A stretch of 64,000 nucleotides of DNA from Polaromonas sp. JS666 (GCF_900103405.1 NZ_FNHX01000002.1:748496-812495); one strand, 5' to 3'; numbered from the stretch's first letter, positions 51,931 to 60,763 are shown. Translations and numbers: made by a program. Notes: generated by a model from the sequence alone, not told the origin.

Positions 51931-52010
51931 CGATAAAAGTGAGTAGCTGCCGGGCTACCCCCGGCCAACAACACTCAGAGATGGGCACACTGTCGGAGCA
52001 AGACCCGACT

Positions 52011-54605
52011 TCAATGCGCCACTTTCTCCTTCGAGTCCCTGACCCGAGCAGCCAAATGCTCAAGCGCCTCCTGCACTTGATCTACCAGCACCAGGCACAA
52101 ATCCCCAGGCGACAGCCGCTCGAGCGCGGTGTCGATCGCCAGGAACTCACCGCGTATCTCGTCGATGCGCCGGGTGCGGGCCGCACCTTCCAGTCCTTGG
52201 CGCAGCAGGGCCATGACCTCGCCGTCGGCGCGGCCGCGCTGGGCGGCGTCCTGGTAGAGGATGACGTCGTCAAACGCGCTGCCCAGGATGATGGTCTGGT
52301 CGCGGATGTCGCTGTCGCGGCGGTCGCCGGCGCCGCTGATGACGACGCTGCGGCGCTGGCCCGGCGTGGCGGGCATGGCGTCGACGGCGGCGACCAGGGC
52401 GCGCATGGCGTCCGGGTTGTGGCCGTAGTCGGCGATCACGGTGGCGCCCTTGTAGTCCATGACGTTAAAGCGGCCGGGGGCGTTGTGCGCGTCGTTGACG
52501 AAGCTGGCCAGGCCGCGCTTGATGGTGTCCCAGTTCAGGCCCGCGCCCCAGGCGGCGGCGACGGCCGCCATGACGTTCTCGACCTGGAAGCTGATGCTGC
52601 CGCCGCGCGTGACGGGCACGCCCTGCAGCGGGATGCGCTCGACCCAGGCGCCTTCGGCGGCCACCAGCATGGGGCCGTCGATGTAGACGGTGCGTTTGCC
52701 CTGGGCCCGGTGCGTGGCCATGAGCGGGTGGTGGCGGTCGGCCGCGAAGAAGATGATCTTGCCGGGGCAGGTGGCGGCCATGTCGGCGACGATGGGGTCG
52801 GCGGCATTGAGCACGGCGTAGCCGGTGTTCGCGACGTTCTGCACGATCACGCGCTTGAGCACGGCCAGGTCTTCGACGGTGGTGATGTAGTTCAGGCCCA
52901 GATGGTCGCCGCTGCCGATGTTGGTGACGACGGCGACCTGGCAGCGGTCAAAGCCCAGGCCTTCGCGCAGCACGCCGCCGCGCGCGATCTCGAACACCGC
53001 CGCGTCGACGTCGGGGTGCATGAGCACATTGCGCGCGCTCTTGGGGCCGCTGCAGTCGCCGCTGTCGGTCTGCCGGCCGTTGATGTAGACGCCGTCGGTG
53101 TTGGTCATGCCGGTGCGCAGCCCCTCGGCGGCCATCAGGTGGGCGATCAGGCGCGTGGTGGTGGTCTTGCCGTTGGTGCCGGTCACGGCGATGACCGGGA
53201 TGCGGCCGTTGTCCCCGGAGGGGAACAGCTCGTCGACCATGGCCACGCCGACGGCGCGGCCCTTGCCGTAGGAGGGCGACAGGTGCATGCGCAGGCCGGG
53301 CGCGGCGTTGACTTCCACGACGCCGCCGTTTTGCGATTCCAGCGGGCGCAGCATGCTTTCGCAGACCACGTCGACGCCGCAGATGTGCAGGCCCACCATT
53401 TGCGCGGCGGCCACGGCGCGCGCGGCGACCGAGGGGTGCACGTCGTCGGTCACGTCAGTGGCCGTGCCGCCGGTGCTGAGGTTGGCGTTGTTGCGCAGGA
53501 TGACGCGCCTGCCCTTGGCGGGAATCGATTCGGGCGTGAGCTCCTGCACTTCCAGGCGCGCGACGGCGATGTCGTCAAAGCGGATCTTGGTCAGCGAGGT
53601 GGCGTGGCCCTCGCCGCGCCGCGGGTCCTGGTTGACGATGTCGACGAGTTCGCGCACGGTGTGCAGGCCGTCGCCCACCACCTGCGGCGGCTCGCGCCGC
53701 GAGGCGGCGACCAGCTTGTTGCCGACCACCAGCAGGCGGAAGTCGCTGCCGGGCAAAAATTTCTCCACCATGACCTCGCCGTGCTCGGCGGCGGCCTTGT
53801 AGGCGACCTCCAGGTGCTCGCGCGTGGTGATGTTGACGGTCACGCCCTTGCCTTGATTGCCGTCCTGCGGCTTGACGACCACCGGCAGGCCGACCTGCCG
53901 GGCCGCGGCCCAGGCGTCATCGACGTCGGTGACGGGGCGGCCCAGCGGCACGGGCACGCCGGCGGCGCGCAGCAGCTTTTTGGTGAGGTCCTTGTCCTGG
54001 GCGATGGATTCGGCCACCGCGCTGGTGGAATCAACTTCGGCGGCCTGGATGCGGCGCTGCTTGGCGCCCCAGCCGAACTGCACCATGCTGCCCTTGGTGA
54101 GGCGGCGGTACGGAATGCCGCGCGCGACGGCGGCGTCGACGATCGCGCCGGTGCTGGGGCCCAGGCGCTCGTCTTCGTCAAGGTCGCGCAGTTGGGCAAT
54201 CGCGGCCTCGAGGTCGAAGGCGGTATCGCGCAGGGCCGCGTGGATCAGGGCCTGGGCCAGCTCAACGGCCAGGCGGCCCACGGCTTCCTCGCTGTATTCG
54301 ACGACGACCTGGTAGGTGCCGGCTTCAACCGTGGCGGCCGTGTGGCTGAAGGTGATGGGGCAGCCGGCGGCGGTCTGCAGCGCCAGCGCGGCGGCCTCCA
54401 GCACATGGGCCAGCGAGACGGGGCCGGCGTGGCCGGTCTGGCGCAGCGCGCCCATGCCGGGAAACAGCGCGCGCACGCGCGGCTCGAAGCCGGCCAGGCC
54501 GGAGATGTTGCATTCAACGGCGCTGCAGGCCACGATGGCTTCGAGCGCGGTGTGGCGGCTCCAGAGGTTGGGGCCGCGCAGGGCGCGGATGCGGGACACT
54601 TCCAT
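52011..54605 (-). CDS. cphA: cyanophycin synthetase (ATP-grasp plus Mur-ligase type)
   Basis: An 864-residue enzyme that makes cyanophycin, a polyaspartate chain with arginine side groups, from Asp, Arg and ATP. After an N-terminal domain of about 160 residues (SRIRALRGPNLWSRHTALEA at the start) comes the ATP-grasp part (about 215-470; VPVPLGRPVTDVDDAWAAAR, LPVVVKPQDGNQGKGV, and GVDVVCE with the metal site near EVNAAPGLRMH). The C-terminal Mur-ligase domain has an intact P-loop IPVIAVTGTNGKTTTTRLIA near 468-487. The start overlaps the stop of the upstream CphA-like gene (TAATG). Full-length and apparently active. It ends just before repeat copy 1. Confidence 0.95.
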   Translation of the reverse strand: MEVSRIRALRGPNLWSRHTALEAIVACSAVECNISGLAGFEPRVRALFPGMGALRQTGHAGPVSLAHVLEAAALALQTAAGCPITFSHTAATVEAGTYQVVVEYSEEAVGRLAVELAQALIHAALRDTAFDLEAAIAQLRDLDEDERLGPSTGAIVDAAVARGIPYRRLTKGSMVQFGWGAKQRRIQAAEVDSTSAVAESIAQDKDLTKKLLRAAGVPVPLGRPVTDVDDAWAAARQVGLPVVVKPQDGNQGKGVTVNITTREHLEVAYKAAAEHGEVMVEKFLPGSDFRLLVVGNKLVAASRREPPQVVGDGLHTVRELVDIVNQDPRRGEGHATSLTKIRFDDIAVARLEVQELTPESIPAKGRRVILRNNANLSTGGTATDVTDDVHPSVAARAVAAAQMVGLHICGVDVVCESMLRPLESQNGGVVEVNAAPGLRMHLSPSYGKGRAVGVAMVDELFPSGDNGRIPVIAVTGTNGKTTTTRLIAHLMAAEGLRTGMTNTDGVYINGRQTDSGDCSGPKSARNVLMHPDVDAAVFEIARGGVLREGLGFDRCQVAVVTNIGSGDHLGLNYITTVEDLAVLKRVIVQNVANTGYAVLNAADPIVADMAATCPGKIIFFAADRHHPLMATHRAQGKRTVYIDGPMLVAAEGAWVERIPLQGVPVTRGGSISFQVENVMAAVAAAWGAGLNWDTIKRGLASFVNDAHNAPGRFNVMDYKGATVIADYGHNPDAMRALVAAVDAMPATPGQRRSVVISGAGDRRDSDIRDQTIILGSAFDDVILYQDAAQRGRADGEVMALLRQGLEGAARTRRIDEIRGEFLAIDTALERLSPGDLCLVLVDQVQEALEHLAARVRDSKEKVAH

Positions 54606-56818
54606 TATTCGGCACTCCCGGCGGTTTTAGGGGTGGTTTCAAAGGCTTCCATGCCGGCGCCTATCAGGTTGAGCGGAATGCCGAGGGCCCAGGCGGCGCC
54701 CACGGCCGCCAGCAGGGCGTCTTCGGTCAGGCCGCGGCGTTCGCGCCAGGCGCCCAGCTTGCCCAGGCCGGGCAAAAAGGCCTCGCTGGCGCCGGTGGCC
54801 AGCACCACCTGGTCCTGCCGCACATAGAGGGCGCGGCCGCCCTGGGCGCAATGCGAGGCGATGGCCGCGGCCTTGGGGTCGGTGCTGTAGAAGATCACTT
54901 CGCCGTCACAAAGCTCGGCCATCTCGGCGATGCGCGGGTCGCCGGCGTTGAGCACGGCGGCGCCGCTGGGCAGCACCACGTCGACCTGCGAGCGCATGAC
55001 CTTGAACATCTGCTCGTCTTCGGTGATGTCGAATTCGGCCAGGCCCTGGGCGCCGCCCAGGTCGGTGACCACGCCGACCTGGCATTTGTCGTAGGGCAGG
55101 CCGGTGCGCAAAATCGTGTCGGCGCCGTTTTCAAACACGGCGGCCTGCACCGCGCGGTTGATCAAGAGGCGCTGCCCGGCCTCCCAGTTGGCGCAGTCGG
55201 AGGCGTCCACGCAGCGCTGGTCCAGGAAGAGGCCGGCCTGGCAGGCCAGGCCGGTGTGCCGGCCCGACAGGTGCAGCAGCCAGGCCACCAGCCGCGCGAC
55301 GCGGTAGTTGCCGGCGGAGCCGGCGATGCCGACGATGGGGATGCGGCCGTCGTTGGGGTTGTCGCCGTCGGACGAATGCGGGAACAGGTGGTCGCAGATG
55401 GCGCGGCCCACCGGGCGCGGCGCGCCTTCGGCGGGCTTGAGGTGCATCAACAGGCCCGGGCCGGCGTTGACTTCGACAATCGCGCCGCCCTGCTCGTGCA
55501 GCGGGCGCGAGATGTCCTGCGCGACCACGTCGACGCCGGCGATGTCCAGGCCGACCACGCGCGCGGCCAGCGAGACGATGTGGTCGACCTCGGGGTGGAC
55601 GGCGTCGGTGCAGTCCAGCGCCACATTGCCGTTGCGCTGTATCAGCACCTCGCGGCCGGCGGCGGGCACGGCGTCGGGCGCCAGGCCCTGGCGCTGCAGG
55701 TCGAGGATGACGGCGCCGTCTTCGGCGGTGTTGATGCGGCCCAGCGGGAAGTCCTCACCCACGCCGCGGCGCGGGTCGGTGTTGAGCTGGGCGTCGACGA
55801 GCTGCGACACCGTGGAGCTGCCGTCGCCGGTCACCCACGCGGCTTCACCGCGCGCGGCGGCGACGACGCGGCCGCCGACCACCAGCAGGCGGTGCTCATG
55901 GCCGCGCACAAAGCGCTCGACCATGACTTCGCTGCCGTGGCGGGCGGCCACCGCGAAGGCGGCCTCGACGTCGGCGCGTGTTTTAAGGTCCAGCGCCACG
56001 CCGCGGCCGTGGTTGCCGTCGGAGGGCTTGACGACCACCGGCAGGCCGATGTCCTCGGCCGCTTCCCAGGCCTCTTCGGCCGTGGCGACGATCTCGCCCT
56101 CGGGCACGGGCACGCCGCAGGTGGCCAGCAGGCTTTTGGTGAGGTCCTTGTCGTGGGCGATGCCTTCGGCGATGGCGCTGGTGAGGTCGGTTTCGGCCGT
56201 CCAGATGCGGCGCTGGCTGGCGCCGTAGCCCAGTTGCACCAGGTTGCCCTCGTTCAGGCGGATGTGGGGGATGCGGCGGTCGGTGGCGGCGGCCACGATG
56301 GAGGCGGTGCTGGGGCCGAGGTAGCAGTCGTCGACCTTGGCGCGTATCGCATCGACGGCGGCCCGCACCTCGGCGGGGCCGTAGGGCGTGGCGTTGATGG
56401 CGGCCATCAACAGGCGGTGGCCCTCGGCCAGCGCGGTGCGGGCGACCTGCTCGTCGCGCGCGCGGAACACCATGCGGTAGACGCCGCGCTGCGAGGTGCT
56501 GCGCGTCTGGCCGAAGCCGGTGGGCATGTCGGCCAGGTTGAGCAGCTCGATCACCACATGCTCCAGCACATGGCCGGACCAGGTGCCTTCCAGCAGGCGC
56601 TGGATGAAGCCGCCGCGCTCGCCCACGCCGCAGTGGTGTTCGACCAGGGCCGGCAGCAGCGCGACCAGGCGGTCGTTGAAGCCGGGCAGCTCGTTGGACG
56701 GGAAGTCCTCGAGCTTGCCGAGGTCCAGCCAGACCTCAAGCACGGCCCGGTAAGTCCAGATGTTGGGGCCGCGCAGGTAATTGATGCGCAGCAGCTTGAT
56801 GTCGTCCTGAGGGCTCAT
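54605..56818 (-). CDS. second cyanophycin synthetase family protein (CphA'/CphA2-like) with lost Mur-ligase P-loop
   Basis: A 737-residue CphA homologue from ATG 56818 (MSPQDDIKLLRINYLRGPNI); an ATG 12 bases earlier is possible. The ATP-grasp part is intact (LPVVVKPSDGNHGRGVALDL near 263, EVNAGPGLLMHLKPAEG near 430). Where CphA has the P-loop GTNGKTT, this protein reads GIAGSAGNYRVARLVAW near 495-510, and the C-terminal domain is about 100 residues shorter. It therefore probably joins with only one ATP site, as described for cyanobacterial CphA2, which uses beta-aspartyl-arginine dipeptide. Two-gene cphA'-cphA loci are known in betaproteobacteria. It is translated first and coupled to cphA by TAATG. 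Confidence 0.88.
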   Translation of the reverse strand: MSPQDDIKLLRINYLRGPNIWTYRAVLEVWLDLGKLEDFPSNELPGFNDRLVALLPALVEHHCGVGERGGFIQRLLEGTWSGHVLEHVVIELLNLADMPTGFGQTRSTSQRGVYRMVFRARDEQVARTALAEGHRLLMAAINATPYGPAEVRAAVDAIRAKVDDCYLGPSTASIVAAATDRRIPHIRLNEGNLVQLGYGASQRRIWTAETDLTSAIAEGIAHDKDLTKSLLATCGVPVPEGEIVATAEEAWEAAEDIGLPVVVKPSDGNHGRGVALDLKTRADVEAAFAVAARHGSEVMVERFVRGHEHRLLVVGGRVVAAARGEAAWVTGDGSSTVSQLVDAQLNTDPRRGVGEDFPLGRINTAEDGAVILDLQRQGLAPDAVPAAGREVLIQRNGNVALDCTDAVHPEVDHIVSLAARVVGLDIAGVDVVAQDISRPLHEQGGAIVEVNAGPGLLMHLKPAEGAPRPVGRAICDHLFPHSSDGDNPNDGRIPIVGIAGSAGNYRVARLVAWLLHLSGRHTGLACQAGLFLDQRCVDASDCANWEAGQRLLINRAVQAAVFENGADTILRTGLPYDKCQVGVVTDLGGAQGLAEFDITEDEQMFKVMRSQVDVVLPSGAAVLNAGDPRIAEMAELCDGEVIFYSTDPKAAAIASHCAQGGRALYVRQDQVVLATGASEAFLPGLGKLGAWRERRGLTEDALLAAVGAAWALGIPLNLIGAGMEAFETTPKTAGSAE

Positions 56819-57149
56819 GGTTCGCAGCATGGTCGGCCAGGCAGGGCGGCCGCACCCGTCGGTGCAAGGCGGCGGTCCTGGCCGATGAATTTCAGTGTGA
56901 GGCCGGTGAAGGCCCCTGTGGATCCCTGTATGTCTCGTTATGTGCGTTGTGTCTTTGTTCTTGTCGCGAACGAGCCTGGCTGGGGTGGGGCCGGCAGCCG
57001 GTTTCGCCATTTTCGGGGATTGAGGGTCAAATTTGTCGTTCCAGGCCGCATTCGGCGAAAATCCCCTGTTCGGGTTCCCCACGCGCGAAGACAAAACCTG
57101 CGAAAACCCAGCCGCGCCAGATGCGGGACGCCAAGAATTCACCAACACA
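56819..57149. other. 331-base divergent promoter region of the cyanophycin module
   Basis: No gene recognised. It separates the cphA'-cphA operon (minus) from the ABC/DUF1854 operon (plus). It holds an inverted pair ATTTTCG (57009-57015) and CGAAAAT (57056-57062), and next to it GGGGATT and AATCCCC, which could form an operator or a leader hairpin. A frame continues upstream of the ABC start to 57033 but lacks family match. Confidence 0.45.
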
Positions 57150-59501
57150 ATGCAACACAAACACCCGGCAGACGACTCCAGCCTTACCGACCCCGCCTTG
57201 GCGGGGCTTCGCTCACAACTTGCAACCCAGGAAAACGTTCTGTGTACGCTTACGGTTGACCTGGACAGCCAACTTCGTTTCGCCACCGGCCTGCTGGCCC
57301 TGACGGATCGCCGCCTGCTGGCCCGCGGCCCCGGCGGTCCGGACGCTGAATGGGCGTCCTGGCCCACGGTGGACGCGGCCGGCAAGGGCCTGGCGGGCCT
57401 CTCGCTGCGCCATTTCGACCATGCCGGCGTGGGCACGCTGGAGCTGCACCAGGGCGGCACCCGCCTGGCCGGCTGGCGTTTTACCCTGGGCGCCAATGTG
57501 CAGGCGCTGCGCCTGGTGCGGCTGTTCGTCCAGCAGCAGGCCGCCCAGGGCCTGGCCGAGGCGCCCCCGGCCGACGAGGCGGCGCTGTGCCCCGAATGCG
57601 ACCTGCCGCTGCCGCCCGACAGCGAGGAATGCCCGGCCTGTGCCCGCGAGCTGCACACGCCGCCCTCCACCTGGGTGCTGCTGCGCCTCTGGCGCTTTGC
57701 CCACCCCTACCGCCACCAGCTGCTGGCCGGGTTTCTACTGACGCTGGCCTCCACGGCCGCCACGCTGGTGCCGCCCTACCTGACCATCCCGCTGATGGAC
57801 GACGTGCTGATCCCCTTCCAGAACGGCCAGCAGATCGAGCCCTGGAAGGTCGGCGCCCTGCTGGGCGGCCTGCTGGGCGCGGCGCTGCTGGGCTGGGCGC
57901 TGAACTGGGCGCGCACCTATTTGCTGGCCCTGGTGTCCGAGCGCATAGGCGCCGACCTGCGCACCGCCACCTTCGACCACCTGCTGGAGCTCTCGCTGGA
58001 CTACTTCGGCGGCAAGCGCACCGGCGACCTGATGTCGCGCATAGGCTCGGAAACCGACCGCATCTGCGTGTTCCTGTCGCTGCACGCGCTGGATTTCGCG
58101 ACCGACGTGCTGATGATCGTGATGACCGCGGTCATCCTGTTTTCCATCAACCCCTGGCTGGCGGTGGTGACCCTGCTGCCGCTGCCCTTCATAGGCTGGA
58201 TGATCCACGTGGTGCGCGACAAGCTGCGCACCGGCTTTGAAAAGATAGACCGCGTCTGGTCGGACGTCACCAATGTGCTGGCCGACACGATTCCCGGTAT
58301 CCGCGTGGTCAAGGCCTTCGCCCAGGAAAAGCGCGAAGCCCAGCGCTTTCGCGAGGTCAACCAGCACAACCTGGCCGTCAACGACAAGCTCAACAAGACC
58401 TGGTCGCTGTTCACGCCCACGGTCTCGCTGCTGACCGAAGTGGGCCTGCTGGTGGTGTGGGCATTCGGCATCTGGCTGGTGTCCCGGCAACAGATCACGG
58501 TCGGTGTGCTGACGGCGTTTATCGCCTACATAGGCCGCTTTTACGGCCGGCTCGACTCCATGAGCCGCATCGTCTCGGTCACACAAAAGGCCGCGGCCGG
58601 CGCCAAGCGCATCTTTGACATCCTGGACCATGTCTCCAACGTGCCCGAAACCGCCAACCCGGTGAAGACCGGCGTGCTCGAGGGCCGCATCGACATGAAG
58701 AACCTGGGCTTTCGCTACGGCAACCGCTCGGTGATCCGCGGCCTGGACCTGCAGATACGGCCCGGCGAGATGATAGGCCTGGTGGGCCACAGCGGCTCCG
58801 GCAAAAGCACGCTGGTCAACCTGATCTGCCGCTTTTACGACGTGAGCGACGGCACCATCCAGGTGGACGGCACCGACATACGCCGCTTCGGCGTGGCCGA
58901 CTACCGCCGCCACATCGGCCTGGTGCTGCAGGAGCCCTTCCTCTTCTTCGGCACGATTGCCGAGAACATCGCCTACGGCAAGCCCGGTGCCACGCGCGCC
59001 GAGATCGTCGCGGCCGCGCGCGCCGCCCATGCGCATGAATTCATCCTGCGCCTGCCGCAGGGCTATGACTCTCTGGTGGGCGAGCGCGGCCAGGGCCTGT
59101 CGGGCGGCGAGCGCCAGCGCATCTCGATTGCGCGCGCGCTGCTGATAGACCCGCGCATCCTGATCCTCGACGAGGCGACGTCCTCGGTCGACACCGAGAC
59201 CGAAAAAGAAATCCAGCGCGCGCTCGACAACCTGGTGCAGGGCCGCACCACGATCGCGATTGCCCACCGCTTGTCGACGCTGCGCAAGGCCGACCGCCTG
59301 GTGGTGATGGATCGCGGCCAGGTAGTCGAGGTCGGCCCGCACGACGAACTCATGGCCAAGCAGGGCGCCTACTGGCGGCTGTATGAAGCCCAGGCGCGCC
59401 AGGTCGACAACGAAGAGGGCGGCCTGGAAGCCGAAGAGCGCCGCATCGCCGTGGCCACCTCGCAGATCGCCCATGCCGCCCAGCACGTCGGCAACGCATA
59501 A
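57150..59501 (+). CDS. ABC exporter-type transporter of the cyanophycin locus, with PH-like N-domain and zinc ribbon
   Basis: A 783-residue half-transporter. Residues 25-130 look like a bacterial PH-like domain (FATGLLALTDRRLLARG); a zinc ribbon follows with CPEC at 147-150 and CPAC at 161-164. Six membrane helices (about 180-490) and a nucleotide-binding domain complete it: Walker A GHSGSGKST near 546, signature GQGLSGGERQRISIARALL near 650, Walker B ILILDEATSSVDTETE near 674. The plan is that of MsbA/BmrA exporters, working as a homodimer. It is divergent from cphA' and 17 bases before the DUF1854 gene. To my memory, databases call such proteins cyanophycin metabolism-associated ABC transporter; the cargo is unknown. 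Confidence 0.88.
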   Translation: MQHKHPADDSSLTDPALAGLRSQLATQENVLCTLTVDLDSQLRFATGLLALTDRRLLARGPGGPDAEWASWPTVDAAGKGLAGLSLRHFDHAGVGTLELHQGGTRLAGWRFTLGANVQALRLVRLFVQQQAAQGLAEAPPADEAALCPECDLPLPPDSEECPACARELHTPPSTWVLLRLWRFAHPYRHQLLAGFLLTLASTAATLVPPYLTIPLMDDVLIPFQNGQQIEPWKVGALLGGLLGAALLGWALNWARTYLLALVSERIGADLRTATFDHLLELSLDYFGGKRTGDLMSRIGSETDRICVFLSLHALDFATDVLMIVMTAVILFSINPWLAVVTLLPLPFIGWMIHVVRDKLRTGFEKIDRVWSDVTNVLADTIPGIRVVKAFAQEKREAQRFREVNQHNLAVNDKLNKTWSLFTPTVSLLTEVGLLVVWAFGIWLVSRQQITVGVLTAFIAYIGRFYGRLDSMSRIVSVTQKAAAGAKRIFDILDHVSNVPETANPVKTGVLEGRIDMKNLGFRYGNRSVIRGLDLQIRPGEMIGLVGHSGSGKSTLVNLICRFYDVSDGTIQVDGTDIRRFGVADYRRHIGLVLQEPFLFFGTIAENIAYGKPGATRAEIVAAARAAHAHEFILRLPQGYDSLVGERGQGLSGGERQRISIARALLIDPRILILDEATSSVDTETEKEIQRALDNLVQGRTTIAIAHRLSTLRKADRLVVMDRGQVVEVGPHDELMAKQGAYWRLYEAQARQVDNEEGGLEAEERRIAVATSQIAHAAQHVGNA

Positions 59502-59518
59502 GCCCGGGACCGCTATTT

Positions 59519-60004
59519 ATGACTGATTCCACTTCCATCTCCGCTTCTTTCCAGCTGGCGCGCGATGCCTCGGGCCGCCTGGTGTTCACCGACGCCACCG
59601 GCCAGGCACATGCCGGCGTGGTACCGGTGCGCGCCTTCCCGATTGCCGCGCCCGACGAAGGCATCTCGCTGGTCAGCACCGAAGGCCATGAAGTCGCCTG
59701 GATAGAACAGCTGCAGGCCGCTACGCCGGCCGTGCGCGCGCTGCTGCAGGAGGAACTCGCGCTGCGCGACTTTGTGCCCGAAGTCACGCGGCTTAAAAGC
59801 GTCTCCAGCTTCGGCACGCCCAGCGTCTGGACGGTCGAGACCGACCGGGGGGAGACTTCTTTTATCCTCCGCGGCGAGGAGGATATACGTCGCCTCGGGC
59901 GGGTTGGGCTCTTGATTGCCGGGAGTCAGGGAGTGCAGTACAGTGTGCGCGACATGACGGCTTTGGATCGCGCGTCACGTCGGCTGCTGGAGAGGTTTCT
60001 TTAG
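59519..60004 (+). CDS. DUF1854 family protein of the cyanophycin locus
   Basis: A 161-residue soluble protein with no known function. The core GHEVAWIEQLQAATPAVRAL, then DFVPEVTRLKSVSSFGTPSV and RGEEDIRRL, and an end DMTALDRASRRLLERF, fit the DUF1854 family, which to my memory is named for its link to cyanophycin genes. It has no signal or membrane segment. It follows the ABC gene by 17 bases. A regulatory or adaptor role for the transporter or the synthetases is the simplest idea. The last 130 bases have lower coding GC than the rest. Repeat copy 2 begins 80 bases after its stop. Confidence 0.85.
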   Translation: MTDSTSISASFQLARDASGRLVFTDATGQAHAGVVPVRAFPIAAPDEGISLVSTEGHEVAWIEQLQAATPAVRALLQEELALRDFVPEVTRLKSVSSFGTPSVWTVETDRGETSFILRGEEDIRRLGRVGLLIAGSQGVQYSVRDMTALDRASRRLLERFL

Positions 60005-60083
60005 CCGGGTCTTGCTCCGGCGAGCGCGCCCTCCCCCTTCTCTCCTTCTCCTCTCTTCGTCTTTCTGCTTTCTCTGCTGAGGT

Positions 60084-60647
60084 TTGCTGGCCGGGGGTAG
60101 CCCGGCAGCTACTCACTTTTCTTTTGCTTCGCCAAAAGAAAAGTAAGCAAAAGAAAAGGCGACCCGCAGTCTGGGTCCCTCCGCTGCGCTACGGGCAACC
60201 TGCGCTGCTCGACTGCGGAGGGGGTCTGGCTAAACTCGCTACGCTGCGCTTCGCTCAGACAACGCCAGCCCTTATCCCTCCTCCGTCTGCGCTGCTCGGC
60301 CCAGCCAGGACGGGGCAATCGGGAGCGGGGACAGAAGACAAATACCAAAGAAAAATCAATACAAACAAGGACACGCCGTGGCGTGTCCTTATGGTTTTTT
60401 GTATTGGTATTTTTCTCCCACCCCCTTGTGTATGCGCCGAGGAGCGCAGGTTCAGGCGGATCAGGGATCGCGATTGTCTGAGCGAAGCGCAGCGTAGCGA
60501 GTTCGAGCGAGACCCCGCCTGGACCGAGCACCGCAGGTTGCCCGTAGCGAAGCGGAGGGACGCAGACACCAGGGTCGCCTTTCTTTTGCTTACTTTTCTT
60601 TGGCGAAGCAAAGAAAAGTGAGTTGCCGCCGGGCAACCCCGGCCAAC
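60084..60647. repeat. long non-coding inverted-repeat element, copy 2 (direct repeat of 51350-51967)
   Basis: About 564 bases, same direction as copy 1 and clearly alike over most of the length. Outer ends GGCCGGGGGTAGCCCGGC and CCGGGCAACCCCGGCC, inner inverse arms 60158-60264 and 60471-60579, and a central hairpin with 11-base arms at 60367-60377 and 60380-60390. The left end also has a mirror-like TTTTGCTTCGCCAAAAG word found in copy 1. It lacks the 80-base right-hand insertion of copy 1. Between the copies lies exactly the cyanophycin module. Confidence 0.85.
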
Positions 60648-60763
60648 CGCCCTCAGCAAGAGAACCGAGGAGATAAGAGAACACAAAGCGCACCCGCCGG
60701 AGCAAGACCGGCCAACCTCTTCAACGGGGGAAACGGGGGCAAGCCCCAGTTAAACTCCACCCC

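Larger units (their letters stand above)
51350..51967. repeat. long non-coding inverted-repeat element, copy 1 (direct repeat of 60084-60647)
   Basis: About 618 bases that fold back on themselves. Outer ends: CTGGCCGGGGGTGGCCCGGC at the left and its near inverse at the right (CCGGGCTACCCCCGGCC). Inner arms: 51419-51524 and 51723-51819 are inverse copies over about 100 bases (from GGCGACC to AACG). In the middle is a 28-bp perfect palindrome (51617-51644, core ACGCCATGGCGT). The ORFs across it are not conserved between copies. A second copy in the same direction lies beyond the cyanophycin genes. Extra to copy 1 is about 80 bases near the right end with a small hairpin at 51912-51930. No transposase is present. 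Confidence 0.85.

Noticed and set aside
51897-54827. 976-codon frame antisense to cphA
   Set aside because: Long only because of strong third-position GC bias; His/Asp/Val-rich composition and no domain pattern.
54851-57259. 802-codon frame antisense to the second cyanophycin synthetase
   Set aside because: Shadow of a well-supported ATP-grasp gene.
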